Shown: piece by piece, positions 24,740 to 34,689 of the stretch
How the letters are laid out: each line of letters opens with the position of its first letter
Numbering within the stretch: the first letter of the stretch is position 1
Source: Alcaligenes endophyticus
GTDB taxonomy: Bacteria; Pseudomonadota; Gammaproteobacteria; Burkholderiales; Burkholderiaceae_B
Direction of reading: 5' to 3'
Length of the DNA: 64,000 bases
Assembly (NCBI RefSeq): GCF_026344035.1
Contig: NZ_JAPKND010000002.1
Span: 124,001-188,000, forward strand
Position numbers and translations under genes: made by a program
Notes under the pieces: generated by a model
What the model was told of the DNA's origin: nothing
Databases searched by the model: none
What the model saw: the letters and a program-made list of their open reading frames with translations, nothing else

Positions 24740-25004
24740 AGCGCATAGTAAAAATGGGTGTAGCGTGCCTAGCGTCACAATAAGTACGTGCTTCTGTGCC
24801 ACGTGACTCCTAACCCGCGCATACCGCCGCTTGATAAGCCGCTATGTAGTATCCGAGCTATTTTCTTTATGTGCGTAGGCCTAGACTGCTGATTGCGTTG
24901 TTTGATTACGAGCTACGCCATTTTTCTTTCTAACCTTAATCAGTATCTTGCTTTTATACAGCGAGGTGCTGGCTTTTGTTGATACTGTTTTATGGTACTA
25001 TTAA

Positions 25005-25259
25005 ATGAAAGCAAAACATAGAAAAACGTTGGAACTACTTTATTCTCGTCCTACGCCCGCGAGCTTGCAATGGAGTGATGTATTGGCCCTGTTGCGAGAG
25101 CTAGGTGCAGAGATTACCGAGCGTGAAGGTTCACGAGTGGCAGTTTATTTGTTCCAGCAGGTCCGTGTGATGCATAGACCGCATCCTTCTACTGATATGG
25201 ATAAAGCAGCAGTCACTTCGTTAAAGCAGTGGTTAGAAAGAAATGGAATATCATCATGA
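25005..25259 (+). CDS. hicA: HicA-type mRNA interferase toxin
   Basis: An 84-residue double-stranded-RNA-binding-fold toxin of the longer HicA subtype: KHRKTLELLYSRP start, EGSRVAVYL core, and HRPHP. In short HicA proteins the core reads GSH with a catalytic His; this subtype has GSR and keeps the HRPHP histidines. A TATTAA/TACTAT -10-like run lies directly before the ATG, so the leader must be very short. It overlaps hicB by 4 bases (ATGA). Confidence 0.9.
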   Translation: MKAKHRKTLELLYSRPTPASLQWSDVLALLRELGAEITEREGSRVAVYLFQQVRVMHRPHPSTDMDKAAVTSLKQWLERNGISS

Positions 25260-25597
25260 AAAACATCATGCACATTGGGGCTTATAAAGCCTTGATTTCT
25301 TATGATCCCGCTATACAGTTATTTCGCGGTGAGTTTTTAGAATTGAACGGCGGTGCCGATTTTTACGCTCATGACATAGAAGGTTTGCAACGTGAAGGGC
25401 AGCTTTCTTTGGCAATTTTTTTAGACGAATGCGCTAAACGTGGCATCTCCCCCACAAAAACATTTTCGGGAAAGTTCGTTTTACGTCTCACCCCAGAAAT
25501 ACACCAAGCCGCCACCATAGCCGCTGCGTCCAGCGGGCTGAGCTTAAATCAATGGGCTGTGGCGGCGATTGATAAAGCAGCGCGGGTAGGCGCGTAA
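25256..25597 (+). CDS. hicB: HicB-type antitoxin
   Basis: A 113-residue antitoxin: an N-terminal HicB-like partial RNase-H fold (YKALISYDPAIQLFRGEFLEL) and a C-terminal ribbon-helix-helix (GKFVLRLTPEIHQAATIAA). It starts in the ATGA overlap with hicA. A longer reading from GTG 25229 adds 9 residues inside hicA and is less likely. Confidence 0.92.
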   Translation: MKNIMHIGAYKALISYDPAIQLFRGEFLELNGGADFYAHDIEGLQREGQLSLAIFLDECAKRGISPTKTFSGKFVLRLTPEIHQAATIAAASSGLSLNQWAVAAIDKAARVGA

Positions 25598-25653
25598 GGG
25601 AACCATGCTGCGCATTGTTCGTTTCTGAGTAAAGAGCTGCTGCCGTCAAACCT

Positions 25654-27171
25654 CTACACCAACACCCCTTGCCGCTTCAGCAGATCCAGCAACTTCACAA
25701 CGATCTTGTCAGCAACGGTATCTAAATTACGCTGTCCCTTCAACAACTTCCCATCTGTGTTGGGTACCGTTCCGCGCGTTAAGGCGTCGCGCAGTAAGGA
25801 GGCTAATTGTTTGCGGCTGTGTGTGCCATCTATATAGGGCAGTAACCAGGCTTCGGCCTGAGCCAAACGTATATTGACGCTGTCGTGCCATAGGTTAAAC
25901 ATGCCTACCCCAAAAGCAGGGTCTTGCTTTTGTTTGTACAGCCATTGCACCCCAGGGATTAGGCGTGGGTGTTCACCCTTAGCGTAGTCAGCTTTGTCGT
26001 AAGGGCTGGGTGCTAGGGTATAACGTAGGCTGTTGAGCTTAAACAACGTGTGCAACGCGGCCAATACTTGTTGGCGTACGCCCTCTGCATCAAGTTCTGG
26101 TAGAGTAGGGGAGCAGGCAATAACAAGCTCGTCTACCGTCAGGCTGCGTGGCCATACTTGGCTTAAGCAGCGAATCACGGCTAGTACATGTATTTCGCTG
26201 GTGTGCAGTGGGTTATTTTTATGGTTAGTAAAAGATACGCGTTCTTTGGGTGAGCCTTCTGGGCTATCTGCTTGTGTAAAATGCCCGGCCCAACGTAGAT
26301 CGGCTAACTTCTCTAGTTCAGGGCTAGTAGCAATATCGTCACTGCGCTCTGCATGTACCAATAAGCTTTTACGGAAATTACGCCCCACCGCAAAGTCTAA
26401 ATACTGCTGTCGCATAATACGCGGCTGGCTCAAGGCAATTAGGCTATGGTTAAGCTGCACATTTTGCCCAAACGTAGCTCCTAACTCTACATGCGGTTCG
26501 CTATCGCCCACATGCACCACCCCGAATTCCTGCGCCATGGCGGCAAACTCCAGCAAATAGCAGGGGTTGTTAAATAGCTCTAGGTATTCGTGGGCAATAT
26601 AATAATCAGAGTGCGTTCGTAGCTGCGCCACCGCCGCCCGCAACGAGGGCGCTAAGGGATTACTCGCAGAAATGCCGTCCGATAATAAATTCAGCATGGC
26701 TTTAGCAGCGGCTAACTTGTCTTCGCCACTATGTGCTGAATGGCTATGTAATAACATAGCATCCCGCACAGTATCCCCGGCTTTCCAGCCTGGGTAAGTG
26801 TTGTAACTAATATAAGCCACACCTTTAGGGCTTAAGCGTGCGCGCAGTAACTGCAACATCGCCTGACGCACTTCCGGCGGCACCCAGCTAAACACCCCAT
26901 GCGCAATAATATAGTCAAACTGCCCAAAGCTTTCGTCTATATCGGTCAGACTCATGGCGTGTAGCTTTACATTCGCCAAACCTAGAGCGGCGATGGCCGC
27001 CTTTCCTTGCTCCACTTGCACGGCCGACAAATCCACCCCTACCACGTCGGTCTGTACGTAAGCGACCGCAAACGGCAAAATATTCCCCCCGCCCGCACAA
27101 CCTAACTCTAATACTCGTGCCTTTTCCAATGACACCGAGTCCAAACCGTATAAATACGCTGCAGCTTGCAA
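25654..27171 (-). CDS. SAM-dependent methyltransferase with regulatory domain; start codon unclear
   Basis: A protein of at least 505 residues: a class I methyltransferase domain (VLELGCAGGGN, VVGVDLSAVQVEQG) followed by the 'methyltransferase regulatory domain' type middle and C-terminus. The first usable start is TTG 27171, but the reading frame stays open for 40 more codons up to TAA at 27294-27292, and those codons encode DITATYDQRTYTSNAFPF, which matches the conserved start of this family (TYD...Y.S..FP). No ATG, GTG or TTG lies in that extension. So the gene either uses a rare start such as ATT or has lost its start. It lies just after fliC in the same direction, but behind the fliC terminator. 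The target is unknown; flagellin or surface modification is only a guess. Confidence 0.78.
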   Translation of the reverse strand: MQAAAYLYGLDSVSLEKARVLELGCAGGGNILPFAVAYVQTDVVGVDLSAVQVEQGKAAIAALGLANVKLHAMSLTDIDESFGQFDYIIAHGVFSWVPPEVRQAMLQLLRARLSPKGVAYISYNTYPGWKAGDTVRDAMLLHSHSAHSGEDKLAAAKAMLNLLSDGISASNPLAPSLRAAVAQLRTHSDYYIAHEYLELFNNPCYLLEFAAMAQEFGVVHVGDSEPHVELGATFGQNVQLNHSLIALSQPRIMRQQYLDFAVGRNFRKSLLVHAERSDDIATSPELEKLADLRWAGHFTQADSPEGSPKERVSFTNHKNNPLHTSEIHVLAVIRCLSQVWPRSLTVDELVIACSPTLPELDAEGVRQQVLAALHTLFKLNSLRYTLAPSPYDKADYAKGEHPRLIPGVQWLYKQKQDPAFGVGMFNLWHDSVNIRLAQAEAWLLPYIDGTHSRKQLASLLRDALTRGTVPNTDGKLLKGQRNLDTVADKIVVKLLDLLKRQGVLV

Positions 27172-27303
27172 ATGTGCTGGGTTAGAAAAGGGGAAAGCGT
27201 TAGAGGTATAGGTTCGCTGATCGTAGGTAGCGGTGATATCTTGGTTAATAGCGTCTACGGTGTCGGTTGAGTTTAAATCGTTATTACTATTTTAGTAATT
27301 ACT

Positions 27304-27336
27304 AACAAAAATGGGCCTCCGAAGAGACCCATTTTA
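27304..27336 (-). terminator. fliC terminator
   Basis: On the minus strand a 10-bp stem AATGGGTCTC / GAGGCCCATT (one G-U pair) with a TTCG tetraloop, followed by TTTTTGTT, 20 bases after the fliC stop. It separates fliC from the methyltransferase. Confidence 0.88.
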
Positions 27337-27355
27337 TACTGTCCAAAAACTAAGA

Positions 27356-28846
27356 TTAACGCAGCAAGGACAACACGCTTTGTGGAACTTGGTTAGCTTG
27401 AGCTAATACGGAAGTACCAGCCTGTTGCAGAATCTGAGCGCGAGTCATGTTCGAGACTTCGACAGCGTAGTCGGCGTCTTCGATACGTGAGCGAGCTGCG
27501 GACAGGTTCGTGACGGTGTTGCTCAGGTTAGCGATGGTGGATTGGAAGCGGTTTTGAACTGCACCGAGCTCACTACGTAAAGAGTCAACAGACGCCAACG
27601 CTTTATCGAGAGCTTTCAGCGGATCTGCAGTCGACGCTTCCAAAGCTGCCGCATCTTCATTGATCAACTTCACATTGCCGCTATCCGTGCGAGACAGATA
27701 CATGACTTTGCCACCGCTCTTGATTTCATCGCCCACTGCGTTAGCAGTATACGTGGCACCGTTGATGTCAAATGTGCTAGAAGCTTTAGTCGCTCCCGCG
27801 AGATCCAGATCGGTTGTTGTAGCGGCGCGGTTAGATTCGGCTGTTTTCGTCGTCAGTTGACCTGTAGCAACGGAGGTGTGAATGGCAGTGCTCGTCGCAA
27901 CCGTTACATCCGTTGCGTCCGCGCCCCCCAATGTGAAAGTCACGGAAGTACCGTCAACCTTTGCAGTGTAGGTGCCGATACCTGCAGCATTGATCGTGCC
28001 CACTGTAAATTCGATACCGGATGCCACGACCTTATCGCCCGCCGATTTACCAGCGCCTTGGCCCAATAGAGCCACACCAAGAGCGTCAGCTGCACTAGAC
28101 GGTGTACTGGTATATGTAGCGGATCCATTGGTAACTGTGCTTGTGTTTATGAATGTGCCGTCTGCTGCGCTTATATATAGAGCTTCCCCAGCAACGTTCT
28201 TGACCGTACCACTGTCGATATCCACTCTGAACGAGTCCGTACCGCCAGCGTTGTTATAGTTGTGAGTGCCGCTTACGGTGAAGTTAGCTTGTAGGTCGCC
28301 CGCTGTAGCTTTCTGTGCACCATTGACATTGAAACCACTCAGCTCCAAGCTTTTAGCAGTGATCTGTTTGAGGCCGATTTCAATTGTTTGGTTATCGTTC
28401 GCTCCAACCTGAATCTTGAGCTTATTGTCAGAAGCGAGGACTTTCACGCCGTTGAATTGGGTTTGTTCAGAGACGCGATTAATCTCACTTAGGCGCTGCC
28501 CTATTTCATCTTGAATAGACTTAAGATCTGAGTCTGAGTTAGAACCAGTGGAAGCCTGGACTGTCAAGGTACGGATACGTTGCAGGTTTTCGTTGATTTC
28601 GTTCAATGCGCCTTCAGTAGTTTGGGCAATAGAAATACCGTCGTTCGCGTTACGAGCCGCTTGTGTTAGGCCATTGATGTTGGCGGTGAAACGGTTGGCA
28701 ATCGCTTGACCAGCAGCGTCGTCCTTGGCGCTGTTGATGCGTAGACCAGAGGACAAGCGCTCAATAGCTTGACCCAATGCGCCTTGGGATTTGTTCAGGT
28801 TGTTCTGGGAGACCAGAGCCAAATAGTTGGTATTAATAACGGACAT
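27356..28846 (-). CDS. fliC: Flagellin
   Basis: A 496-residue filament protein. The conserved N-terminal coiled region ([37 protein letters not shown]) and C-terminal region ([20 protein letters not shown], ending [11 protein letters not shown]) frame a Thr/Ser/Ala-rich variable centre. There is no signal peptide, as expected for type III export. An AGGAG ribosome site precedes the ATG. No other flagellar genes are nearby. A convincing sigma-28 promoter was not found. Confidence 0.97.
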   Translation of the reverse strand: MSVINTNYLALVSQNNLNKSQGALGQAIERLSSGLRINSAKDDAAGQAIANRFTANINGLTQAARNANDGISIAQTTEGALNEINENLQRIRTLTVQASTGSNSDSDLKSIQDEIGQRLSEINRVSEQTQFNGVKVLASDNKLKIQVGANDNQTIEIGLKQITAKSLELSGFNVNGAQKATAGDLQANFTVSGTHNYNNAGGTDSFRVDIDSGTVKNVAGEALYISAADGTFINTSTVTNGSATYTSTPSSAADALGVALLGQGAGKSAGDKVVASGIEFTVGTINAAGIGTYTAKVDGTSVTFTLGGADATDVTVATSTAIHTSVATGQLTTKTAESNRAATTTDLDLAGATKASSTFDINGATYTANAVGDEIKSGGKVMYLSRTDSGNVKLINEDAAALEASTADPLKALDKALASVDSLRSELGAVQNRFQSTIANLSNTVTNLSAARSRIEDADYAVEVSNMTRAQILQQAGTSVLAQANQVPQSVLSLLR

Positions 28847-29220
28847 GGATTGCTCCTGTAGGGGAAAAAGGCAGCGGCGTGTTACTGCCGGTTAAGCAGG
28901 AAAGCCCTTCATGGGTGGAATCCTGGCCCTACATTTTCATGTTAGGCAGGCCCTGTATTTCCTGTACAAGCAGATTTACGGCAGGGGTGGGAGCAAGTTT
29001 AGGGGCAAGAGAAAGTTATTTTGTTTACGTACCGAGCGTGGGGTATGTCTTGGCTTTTTTATGATCGTGCTACGTGCTCAGTCGTTGCGGCAAAAAGAAA
29101 ATACTTAAACAATCGATTTCAGACGTGATTGCTTGGAGTATACCGAAGACGGCGCTGTCGGTTGAGTGCTTTGTTGATGCGATCACGTCGGCTTACTACG
29201 AACTTAAGGCTTGTTACGTT
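28847..29220. other. Gene-free stretch upstream of fliC
   Basis: It holds the fliC leader and ribosome site, then G-rich sequence without a convincing ORF. No clear FliA promoter, terminator or repeat was seen; short ORFs here have no family features. Confidence 0.5.
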
Positions 29221-30543
29221 TTAATCAAGCCAAGCAGGTGTTTGGAGGTGAAAGTCACTACGCTGTTGATACTGATGCGCCACCCGAAGTAAGAGAGCCT
29301 CTTGCCACCACGGCGCTTCTAGCAACATGCCTATAGGTAGCTGGCCTGCGCCAAATCCGCAGGGTACTGATAGGCTAGGAATACTGGCTAATGAGCTTGG
29401 GTAGGTGTTGCGGGCAAGCTCTCGCGTAATAGCATAAAGGGTTTGACCGTCATCAATCAGTGGGGCGGTTTGTGTGGTGGTAGGCACGAGCATGATATCG
29501 ACCTTTTGATAGATATCACGTAGTGTTTGACGCCAGCGTTGACGGAAAGCGACGGCGCGAGCATAGTCACGACCGTTGTATACAAAACCGTGTTCCATAC
29601 GACTGCGTATATCAAAAGATATGCTTTCTGGCTCTTGTTGTAGACGTTCTTCGTACAAGGCACACACCTCCGAGAACATAATACAAGCAGCCATTGCTTG
29701 GGCTTGCTCCACCAAGGGGATGGAGATGGCCTTAAGGATGGCCCCTTGGCTTTCTAGTTGTGTAGCGGCTTGCATGACGGCAGCGCCTACTTCATCTTGG
29801 CAATAATCGAAATAATAGTTTTTCGGTATACCTATGGTAATGCCTTGAAGGGGGTGTTCTAGCTGCGTTGTCACAGCATTCATAGCTTGTGCTTGGCTGT
29901 AGGGGTCTTGATGGTCATAGCCAGCGATCGCATTGAATAGCCGTGCCACTTCGGCGGCGCTACGAGCCATAGGGCCAATAGTGTCATGTGACTCGCTTAA
30001 TGGAATGACACCATGGTTAGAGATGCGGCCATGTGTGGGGCGCAGCCCTGTGACGCCACAAAAAGAGGCGGGTAGACGTACTGAGCCACCTGTATCCGTG
30101 CCTAAGGAAGCATGACATAAGCCAGCGGCAATAGAGGCCGCGGAACCGCCGCTGGAACCCCCTGCAATGCGTTGCTCATCCCAAGGGTTACGGCATTGGC
30201 CCCCAGTAGCCGAGTAACTGCGTACTCCCCAAGCAAGTTCTGTCATATTGGCCTTGCCAAAGGGCGTGGCGCCGGCAGCGAGTAAACGTTCTACCACATA
30301 GGCATTGTGGCGGGGAACACGATGTTTCCAAAAAGCAGCCCCAGCAGTGGTTGGGATGCCTGCTGTATCGATATTGTCTTTCAGCGAAACCGTAACACCG
30401 CCTAAGGGGCCGCTCTGTGGATTCAGGCTTGCGCTGCTTGGAGGGGTAATTAATGCCGCCAAGCGAGGGTTGTGAGCTTGAATGTTTTGCCATTGTTGTG
30501 CGATGGCTGGCGTGTCAGAGTTTTGCGTAGTGCTATGTGGCAT
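29221..30543 (-). CDS. Amidase-signature family amidase
   Basis: A 440-residue amidohydrolase of the Ser-cisSer-Lys class: Lys in TVSLKDNIDT, the signature GGSSGGSAASIAAG, and the nucleophile loop GTDTGGSVRLPAS. It hydrolyses an amide to acid and ammonia; the substrate is not predictable. It is the last gene of the TRAP operon (4 bases after dctM), suggesting that the TRAP system imports the amide or its acid. Confidence 0.9.
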   Translation of the reverse strand: MPHSTTQNSDTPAIAQQWQNIQAHNPRLAALITPPSSASLNPQSGPLGGVTVSLKDNIDTAGIPTTAGAAFWKHRVPRHNAYVVERLLAAGATPFGKANMTELAWGVRSYSATGGQCRNPWDEQRIAGGSSGGSAASIAAGLCHASLGTDTGGSVRLPASFCGVTGLRPTHGRISNHGVIPLSESHDTIGPMARSAAEVARLFNAIAGYDHQDPYSQAQAMNAVTTQLEHPLQGITIGIPKNYYFDYCQDEVGAAVMQAATQLESQGAILKAISIPLVEQAQAMAACIMFSEVCALYEERLQQEPESISFDIRSRMEHGFVYNGRDYARAVAFRQRWRQTLRDIYQKVDIMLVPTTTQTAPLIDDGQTLYAITRELARNTYPSSLASIPSLSVPCGFGAGQLPIGMLLEAPWWQEALLLRVAHQYQQRSDFHLQTPAWLD

Positions 30544-30547
30544 GGAA

Positions 30548-31852
30548 TCAAGAGCTTAACGGGAATAAAACAATCTGGGGGAACAGGATAAAGAGGGCGA
30601 TGAGGAGAAACTCCATGGCAATAAAAGGGACTGCTCCTTTAAAGACTTCGCTGATTTGTATTTCTGGGGCAGCGCCTTTTAATACAAATACATTCAAGCC
30701 TACAGGGGGGGTAATATTGCCAATTTCAGCCATTTTAGTGACTAAGATCCCAAATAAGATGGGATTAATGTTGTTTTCGACCACTATCGGGAACATCAGT
30801 GGCATGGTTAGCAATATCATGGAAATGGCGTCTAAGAACATTCCCAAAAATAAGAAAGGGATGAGTAATAGAATCAGCAACACCACTGGCGACAGTTCTA
30901 GGCCAGAGATCATAGAGGCCATTTGCTGGGGAATTTGGGTGGTGGCGAAACCCAGGCTAAATAGGCCTGAACCCACAATCAACATAAAGACAGCAGCGCT
31001 AGATGAGCCACTGGCGATAAGACCTTGGCGAAAAGACTGAAACCGCGCTCCGCGCAGCAGAGCAATGAGTCCAGCTGTGACAGCGCCGACTGCTGCTGCC
31101 TCCGTAGGGGTGGCAACCCCGGTAAGCATAGAGCCCATTACAACAGTGAACAGCAGTAGGATTTCCCAACCCGATTTTAAGGAGCGTGTTTTTTCACGCC
31201 ATGTCGCGGCTTGGTGGGTGGTGCGTGCGGCTTTTTCTCGTGGGCTAACTTGTACCCATATGTAGATGCCTATGGCATAGACCAGGGCTGTAAGTATGCC
31301 CGGTACGATTGCGGTAGCAAATAGGTCCAGTACCGGAACTTGGGTAGCGATGGAGTACACCACTAAAATACCACTTGGAGGGATGAGAGCGCCTAAGGCT
31401 CCGGCAGTGGCTACAGCCCCTCCGGCTAAGCGTTGTGACACGCCTGCTTTCAACATTTCGGGTATAGATATACGGCCTATAGTGGCAGCCGTAACGATAC
31501 TGGAGCCGCAAACGGCGGAAAAACCAGCGCAAGCGGCGACTGAGGCAATTGGTAATCCACCAGGTAAGTGCCCTATCCAAGTGCGTGCAACCTTAAAGGC
31601 ACGCTCGGAAAGTCCCGAGCGGTAGGCCATCTCTCCCATGAAGAGAAAAAGAGGGATGATAACAAATGCAAATTCGGCCGTGGATGAGTAGGGGAAGTTG
31701 CCGACTAAGTAATCGGCGGAGGCCCAACCTTGCGTCCATACTAAGCTTGCTAGGCCAATGGCAATCATGGCATAAGCGATGGGTACCCCTATGCCTAATA
31801 AAAAAAACAAGCCGGCAATCATGGCCAGCCCGGTGATATGTAGCGAGCTCAT
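30548..31852 (-). CDS. dctM: TRAP transporter large permease (DctM)
   Basis: A 434-residue protein with about 12 hydrophobic segments, the DctM hallmarks FLFMGEMAYRSG and GPGxxxAALIPPSG-like GALGALIPPSGILVVYS, and PVGLNVFVLKG near the end. It is the sodium-driven transport subunit working with DctP and DctQ. It starts 1 base after dctQ ends. Confidence 0.95.
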   Translation of the reverse strand: MSSLHITGLAMIAGLFFLLGIGVPIAYAMIAIGLASLVWTQGWASADYLVGNFPYSSTAEFAFVIIPLFLFMGEMAYRSGLSERAFKVARTWIGHLPGGLPIASVAACAGFSAVCGSSIVTAATIGRISIPEMLKAGVSQRLAGGAVATAGALGALIPPSGILVVYSIATQVPVLDLFATAIVPGILTALVYAIGIYIWVQVSPREKAARTTHQAATWREKTRSLKSGWEILLLFTVVMGSMLTGVATPTEAAAVGAVTAGLIALLRGARFQSFRQGLIASGSSSAAVFMLIVGSGLFSLGFATTQIPQQMASMISGLELSPVVLLILLLIPFLFLGMFLDAISMILLTMPLMFPIVVENNINPILFGILVTKMAEIGNITPPVGLNVFVLKGAAPEIQISEVFKGAVPFIAMEFLLIALFILFPQIVLFPLSS

Positions 31853-31853
31853 A

Positions 31854-32384
31854 TTATGTTTCTGTACTGGATAGGTCGGTACTTAGGGGCTGTTCAGAGA
31901 AAGGGTCTTGGCCGCGAAGTAAAAAGAGCACTCCATCAGCCAGATATTGCACCAGTAACAGCACTAGACCTAAGCAAATCAGTGCTCGACTTGGCCACAA
32001 AGGAAAGTCGATGAGGCCGTAGCCGATTTCGTCGCGCTCGAACGAGTATAGGGCGGCCCCTGTGCAAAACCATAGCAAGATGCTTAGGGTAAGCAACATG
32101 AGTAGATAGCCCAGGGTAATGAGCACCTTGTTTAACCAAGCAGGGAGGCGATCGGAGAGTAGGGTCACTCTAAAATTAGCGCCTTTAGACTGTGCACCAG
32201 CCAGCCCAAGGTACACCATAGCCACTAATAATAAAGAGTTAAATTCCACTATGCCTGCCACGGCCTGATTAAACAGGCCGCGCAACACCGCATCGATAAA
32301 TATCGTAAGCATCATCGGCACGATCAGCCAGCCTGAAAGCTCGGCAAAAGCTTGCGAGAGACGGTTGATTCGTCTGGTCCACAT
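31854..32384 (-). CDS. dctQ: TRAP transporter small permease (DctQ)
   Basis: A 176-residue protein with four hydrophobic helices and the DctQ pattern VEFNSLLLVAMVYLGLAGAQ. It sits between dctP and dctM with gaps of 2 bases or less, so all are co-translated. Confidence 0.92.
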   Translation of the reverse strand: MWTRRINRLSQAFAELSGWLIVPMMLTIFIDAVLRGLFNQAVAGIVEFNSLLLVAMVYLGLAGAQSKGANFRVTLLSDRLPAWLNKVLITLGYLLMLLTLSILLWFCTGAALYSFERDEIGYGLIDFPLWPSRALICLGLVLLLVQYLADGVLFLLRGQDPFSEQPLSTDLSSTET

Positions 32385-32386
32385 GA

Positions 32387-33472
32387 CTAGGGGGCTTTCT
32401 TGTTTAAGAACTTATCAATGCCTGTGACATAGGGGTGCTCGGTATTGTATTTGTCAATGCGTGCCTGATAGTCGTCGAGCAAGGCCCGTCCGTCGGCTTT
32501 TACACGTGCCGCACGATCAATGTAGTTTTGTTGCAAAGTGGGTTGAGTCTGTTCCTGCCAGCGCTTGGCTTCAGCGGAATCAATTTCTTGCACTTTGATA
32601 TTGCTGTTTTCTAGCTGTTGTACCGCTTTATTCGCGGCGTCATCCAAAGCATTAAAATAGCGCGTAGTGGCTTTACCCGCTTCTTCATTAAAAATCGTTT
32701 GAATTTCAGGCGAGAACGAGTCCCATAATTTTTCGCGTATGGAGGTCAACATAATTGCAAACACCCCCATGCGTCCGCCCGAGGACATATAGTCTGCTAC
32801 ATTTCCTAAGCCATCCCGCACGCCCTGATCAAAAAAGGTCGTGCTGATTCCATCCACGCCGCCACGTTGTAATAGATCGATCGCTTCGGTGTAGGGGGTA
32901 GCCACGGCGGTGGCACCTAGTAGGCTGAGAGCCTCACCAGGGCCTAACAACATGCGGATACGCATACCTTTTAAGTCGTCTGCGGTATTAATTGGTTTTT
33001 TGGTCCAGATGACGTTTTCTGCTAGTGACCAGCCCAGCAGTAGATGGGCGCCATTACGTTTGAACTCGGCTTGGACAGCGGGGTTATTACTGAACCAGTC
33101 TTGATAGGCATAGGTGGCAGCGTGCACGTTATCAGTCATAAATGGCAGGGTAACGCCAGATAATGGAAAGTCACGCGGGTTAAAAGCCTGTGGAGCGGAG
33201 GTCACCATGTCCACGGCACCACGTGCTAACCCCGGATATAGGTCTTGTGCTTTGAGTAAGCTGCCACCGTAGTAAGGTTCGAATACGATTTCACCTTTAG
33301 TACGCTCAGTAATGGCGTTCATCATGTCATTGATGGCGGTAATAAAGGTCTCGTTAGCGGAGTGGTAGGCGCCGTATTTGACGGTGACCGGAGCAGCTTG
33401 TGCCAAGCCGGTGCCAAGACATAGGGTTGCCGTAGCCAGCCAGCGGCTAAGCTTTCCAGATAAGTGAAGCAT
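32387..33472 (-). CDS. dctP: TRAP transporter periplasmic binding protein (DctP)
   Basis: A 361-residue receptor with signal peptide (MLHLSGKLSRWLATATLCLG, cleavage after AQA) and DctP features: GRMGVFA-type GGRMGVF, RIRMLLGPG (arginine of the carboxylate clamp) and LLQRGGVDGISTT. It probably binds an organic acid. First gene of the dctP-dctQ-dctM-amidase operon. Confidence 0.93.
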   Translation of the reverse strand: MLHLSGKLSRWLATATLCLGTGLAQAAPVTVKYGAYHSANETFITAINDMMNAITERTKGEIVFEPYYGGSLLKAQDLYPGLARGAVDMVTSAPQAFNPRDFPLSGVTLPFMTDNVHAATYAYQDWFSNNPAVQAEFKRNGAHLLLGWSLAENVIWTKKPINTADDLKGMRIRMLLGPGEALSLLGATAVATPYTEAIDLLQRGGVDGISTTFFDQGVRDGLGNVADYMSSGGRMGVFAIMLTSIREKLWDSFSPEIQTIFNEEAGKATTRYFNALDDAANKAVQQLENSNIKVQEIDSAEAKRWQEQTQPTLQQNYIDRAARVKADGRALLDDYQARIDKYNTEHPYVTGIDKFLNKKAP

Positions 33473-33684
33473 AGTTTTCCTGTCGTTTATTTTTGTTTGA
33501 AATTTAAAATTTCGCTGATGTTAGCGAGATTTGACAGGGTGAGTAATCAGATAAAACCCTGAATGAGTATGTGTTGACGTTTTTTTAAATAGCATTAGCG
33601 ATCAGCTGGCTTGCCGCAACTCCAACTGTGCAACGGTAATAATGGCTTTTAAGATTCAACCCCCTAGGGCAGTTCTTTACATAC

Positions 33685-34629
33685 TTAATTTAGCTCCTTA
33701 TCCCCTTCGGGAATGGTGACGTGTTTCCACGTTTTGGTTTCCACCAGTGTTTGTAAAATTTCTATGGCTATTTGCATGACGCGTTTGACGGCGGGGGTGG
33801 GGGGATTGTAGGTGCTCCAGCATAAGGAAATTTCGCGGTAGAGGGCGGTGGCGAAGGGGTAGGCGCTGATCTTTCCGGCATCGATTTCGCTGGAGGCGGC
33901 CGAGTAGGGCAATATAGTGATGGCCATGGCGGCTTCTAGAGCGGGAATTAAGGTGGCGGCGGTGCTGGCTTCGGCCAGTAGGCTGTACGACAGACGGGCG
34001 CTGAGAAAGGCGTGATCAATGCGTGCGCGAAGTTGGTTGGGCTGGCTGGGTAAGATGATGGGCAGGTCTTTAATGGCTTCTATGGTGACGGGGTTAGCGT
34101 GGATGGGCGTATCGGGGTGGGCGAGCAAAAATAATTCCTCAATCAGCAAGGGCCGCACTTCTATGCCACGGGTGGCTTGTTGGTCGGGCGACAGGGAAAA
34201 ATCCAGGCGCCCTTGTATAACCGATTTGGTCAGATCAGCGCTGGGCACGTCTACAATTTCTAGCACCACGGCGGGCAATTTTCGATGCACTTCTTGTATT
34301 AAGGGTAAGGCCAGCATGCGTGCTGTGCTAGATGCCATACCCAGTGAAACCCGACCACTAATGAACTCATCTGAGTCGCGCCCCAGCAAGCTGCGGGTGG
34401 CATCTAGCTGACGCAGTATGGTTTGGCTGTGTTGATACAGCAGCGCCGCTTCTGGCGTGGGAGTAACTCCTTGCGCTTTACGCAAAAATAATTGCACCCC
34501 TAGGGTCTTTTCCAGCGTTTGCATCTGCTGGCTTAAGGCCGATTGCGCGATGTAAAGCGCTTCGGCGGCATGCGTCATGTTTTTAAGTTCGTAGATACGG
34601 CAAAAGTAACGCAGTTGTTTGATATTCAT
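33685..34629 (-). CDS. LysR-family regulator
   Basis: A 314-residue regulator with an N-terminal winged helix (MNIKQLRYFCRIYELKNMTH, AQSALSQQMQTLEKTLG) and a periplasmic-binding-like effector domain. Start: ATG 34629 gives the canonical LysR N-terminus; the longer reading from 34689 adds 20 unrelated residues. It is divergent from the CoA-transferase operon, its likely target, and also lies upstream of dctP in the same direction. Confidence 0.93.
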   Translation of the reverse strand: MNIKQLRYFCRIYELKNMTHAAEALYIAQSALSQQMQTLEKTLGVQLFLRKAQGVTPTPEAALLYQHSQTILRQLDATRSLLGRDSDEFISGRVSLGMASSTARMLALPLIQEVHRKLPAVVLEIVDVPSADLTKSVIQGRLDFSLSPDQQATRGIEVRPLLIEELFLLAHPDTPIHANPVTIEAIKDLPIILPSQPNQLRARIDHAFLSARLSYSLLAEASTAATLIPALEAAMAITILPYSAASSEIDAGKISAYPFATALYREISLCWSTYNPPTPAVKRVMQIAIEILQTLVETKTWKHVTIPEGDKELN

Positions 34630-34689
34630 AGCTTGGCCACGCCTTAGAGAAGTTGCTTCAACTATAGCCATAAGTAAAACAGATTTCAC

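Noticed and set aside
26033-26560. 175-codon plus-strand ORF
   Set aside because: Antisense shadow of the methyltransferase gene.
28882-28908. Weak sigma-28-like promoter upstream of fliC on the minus strand
   Set aside because: The spacing of 11 is right, but only about half of the consensus bases match; not strong enough to annotate.
30537-31040. 167-codon plus-strand ORF
   Set aside because: Antisense shadow of dctM; low-complexity Lys/Asn/Met-rich translation with no family features.
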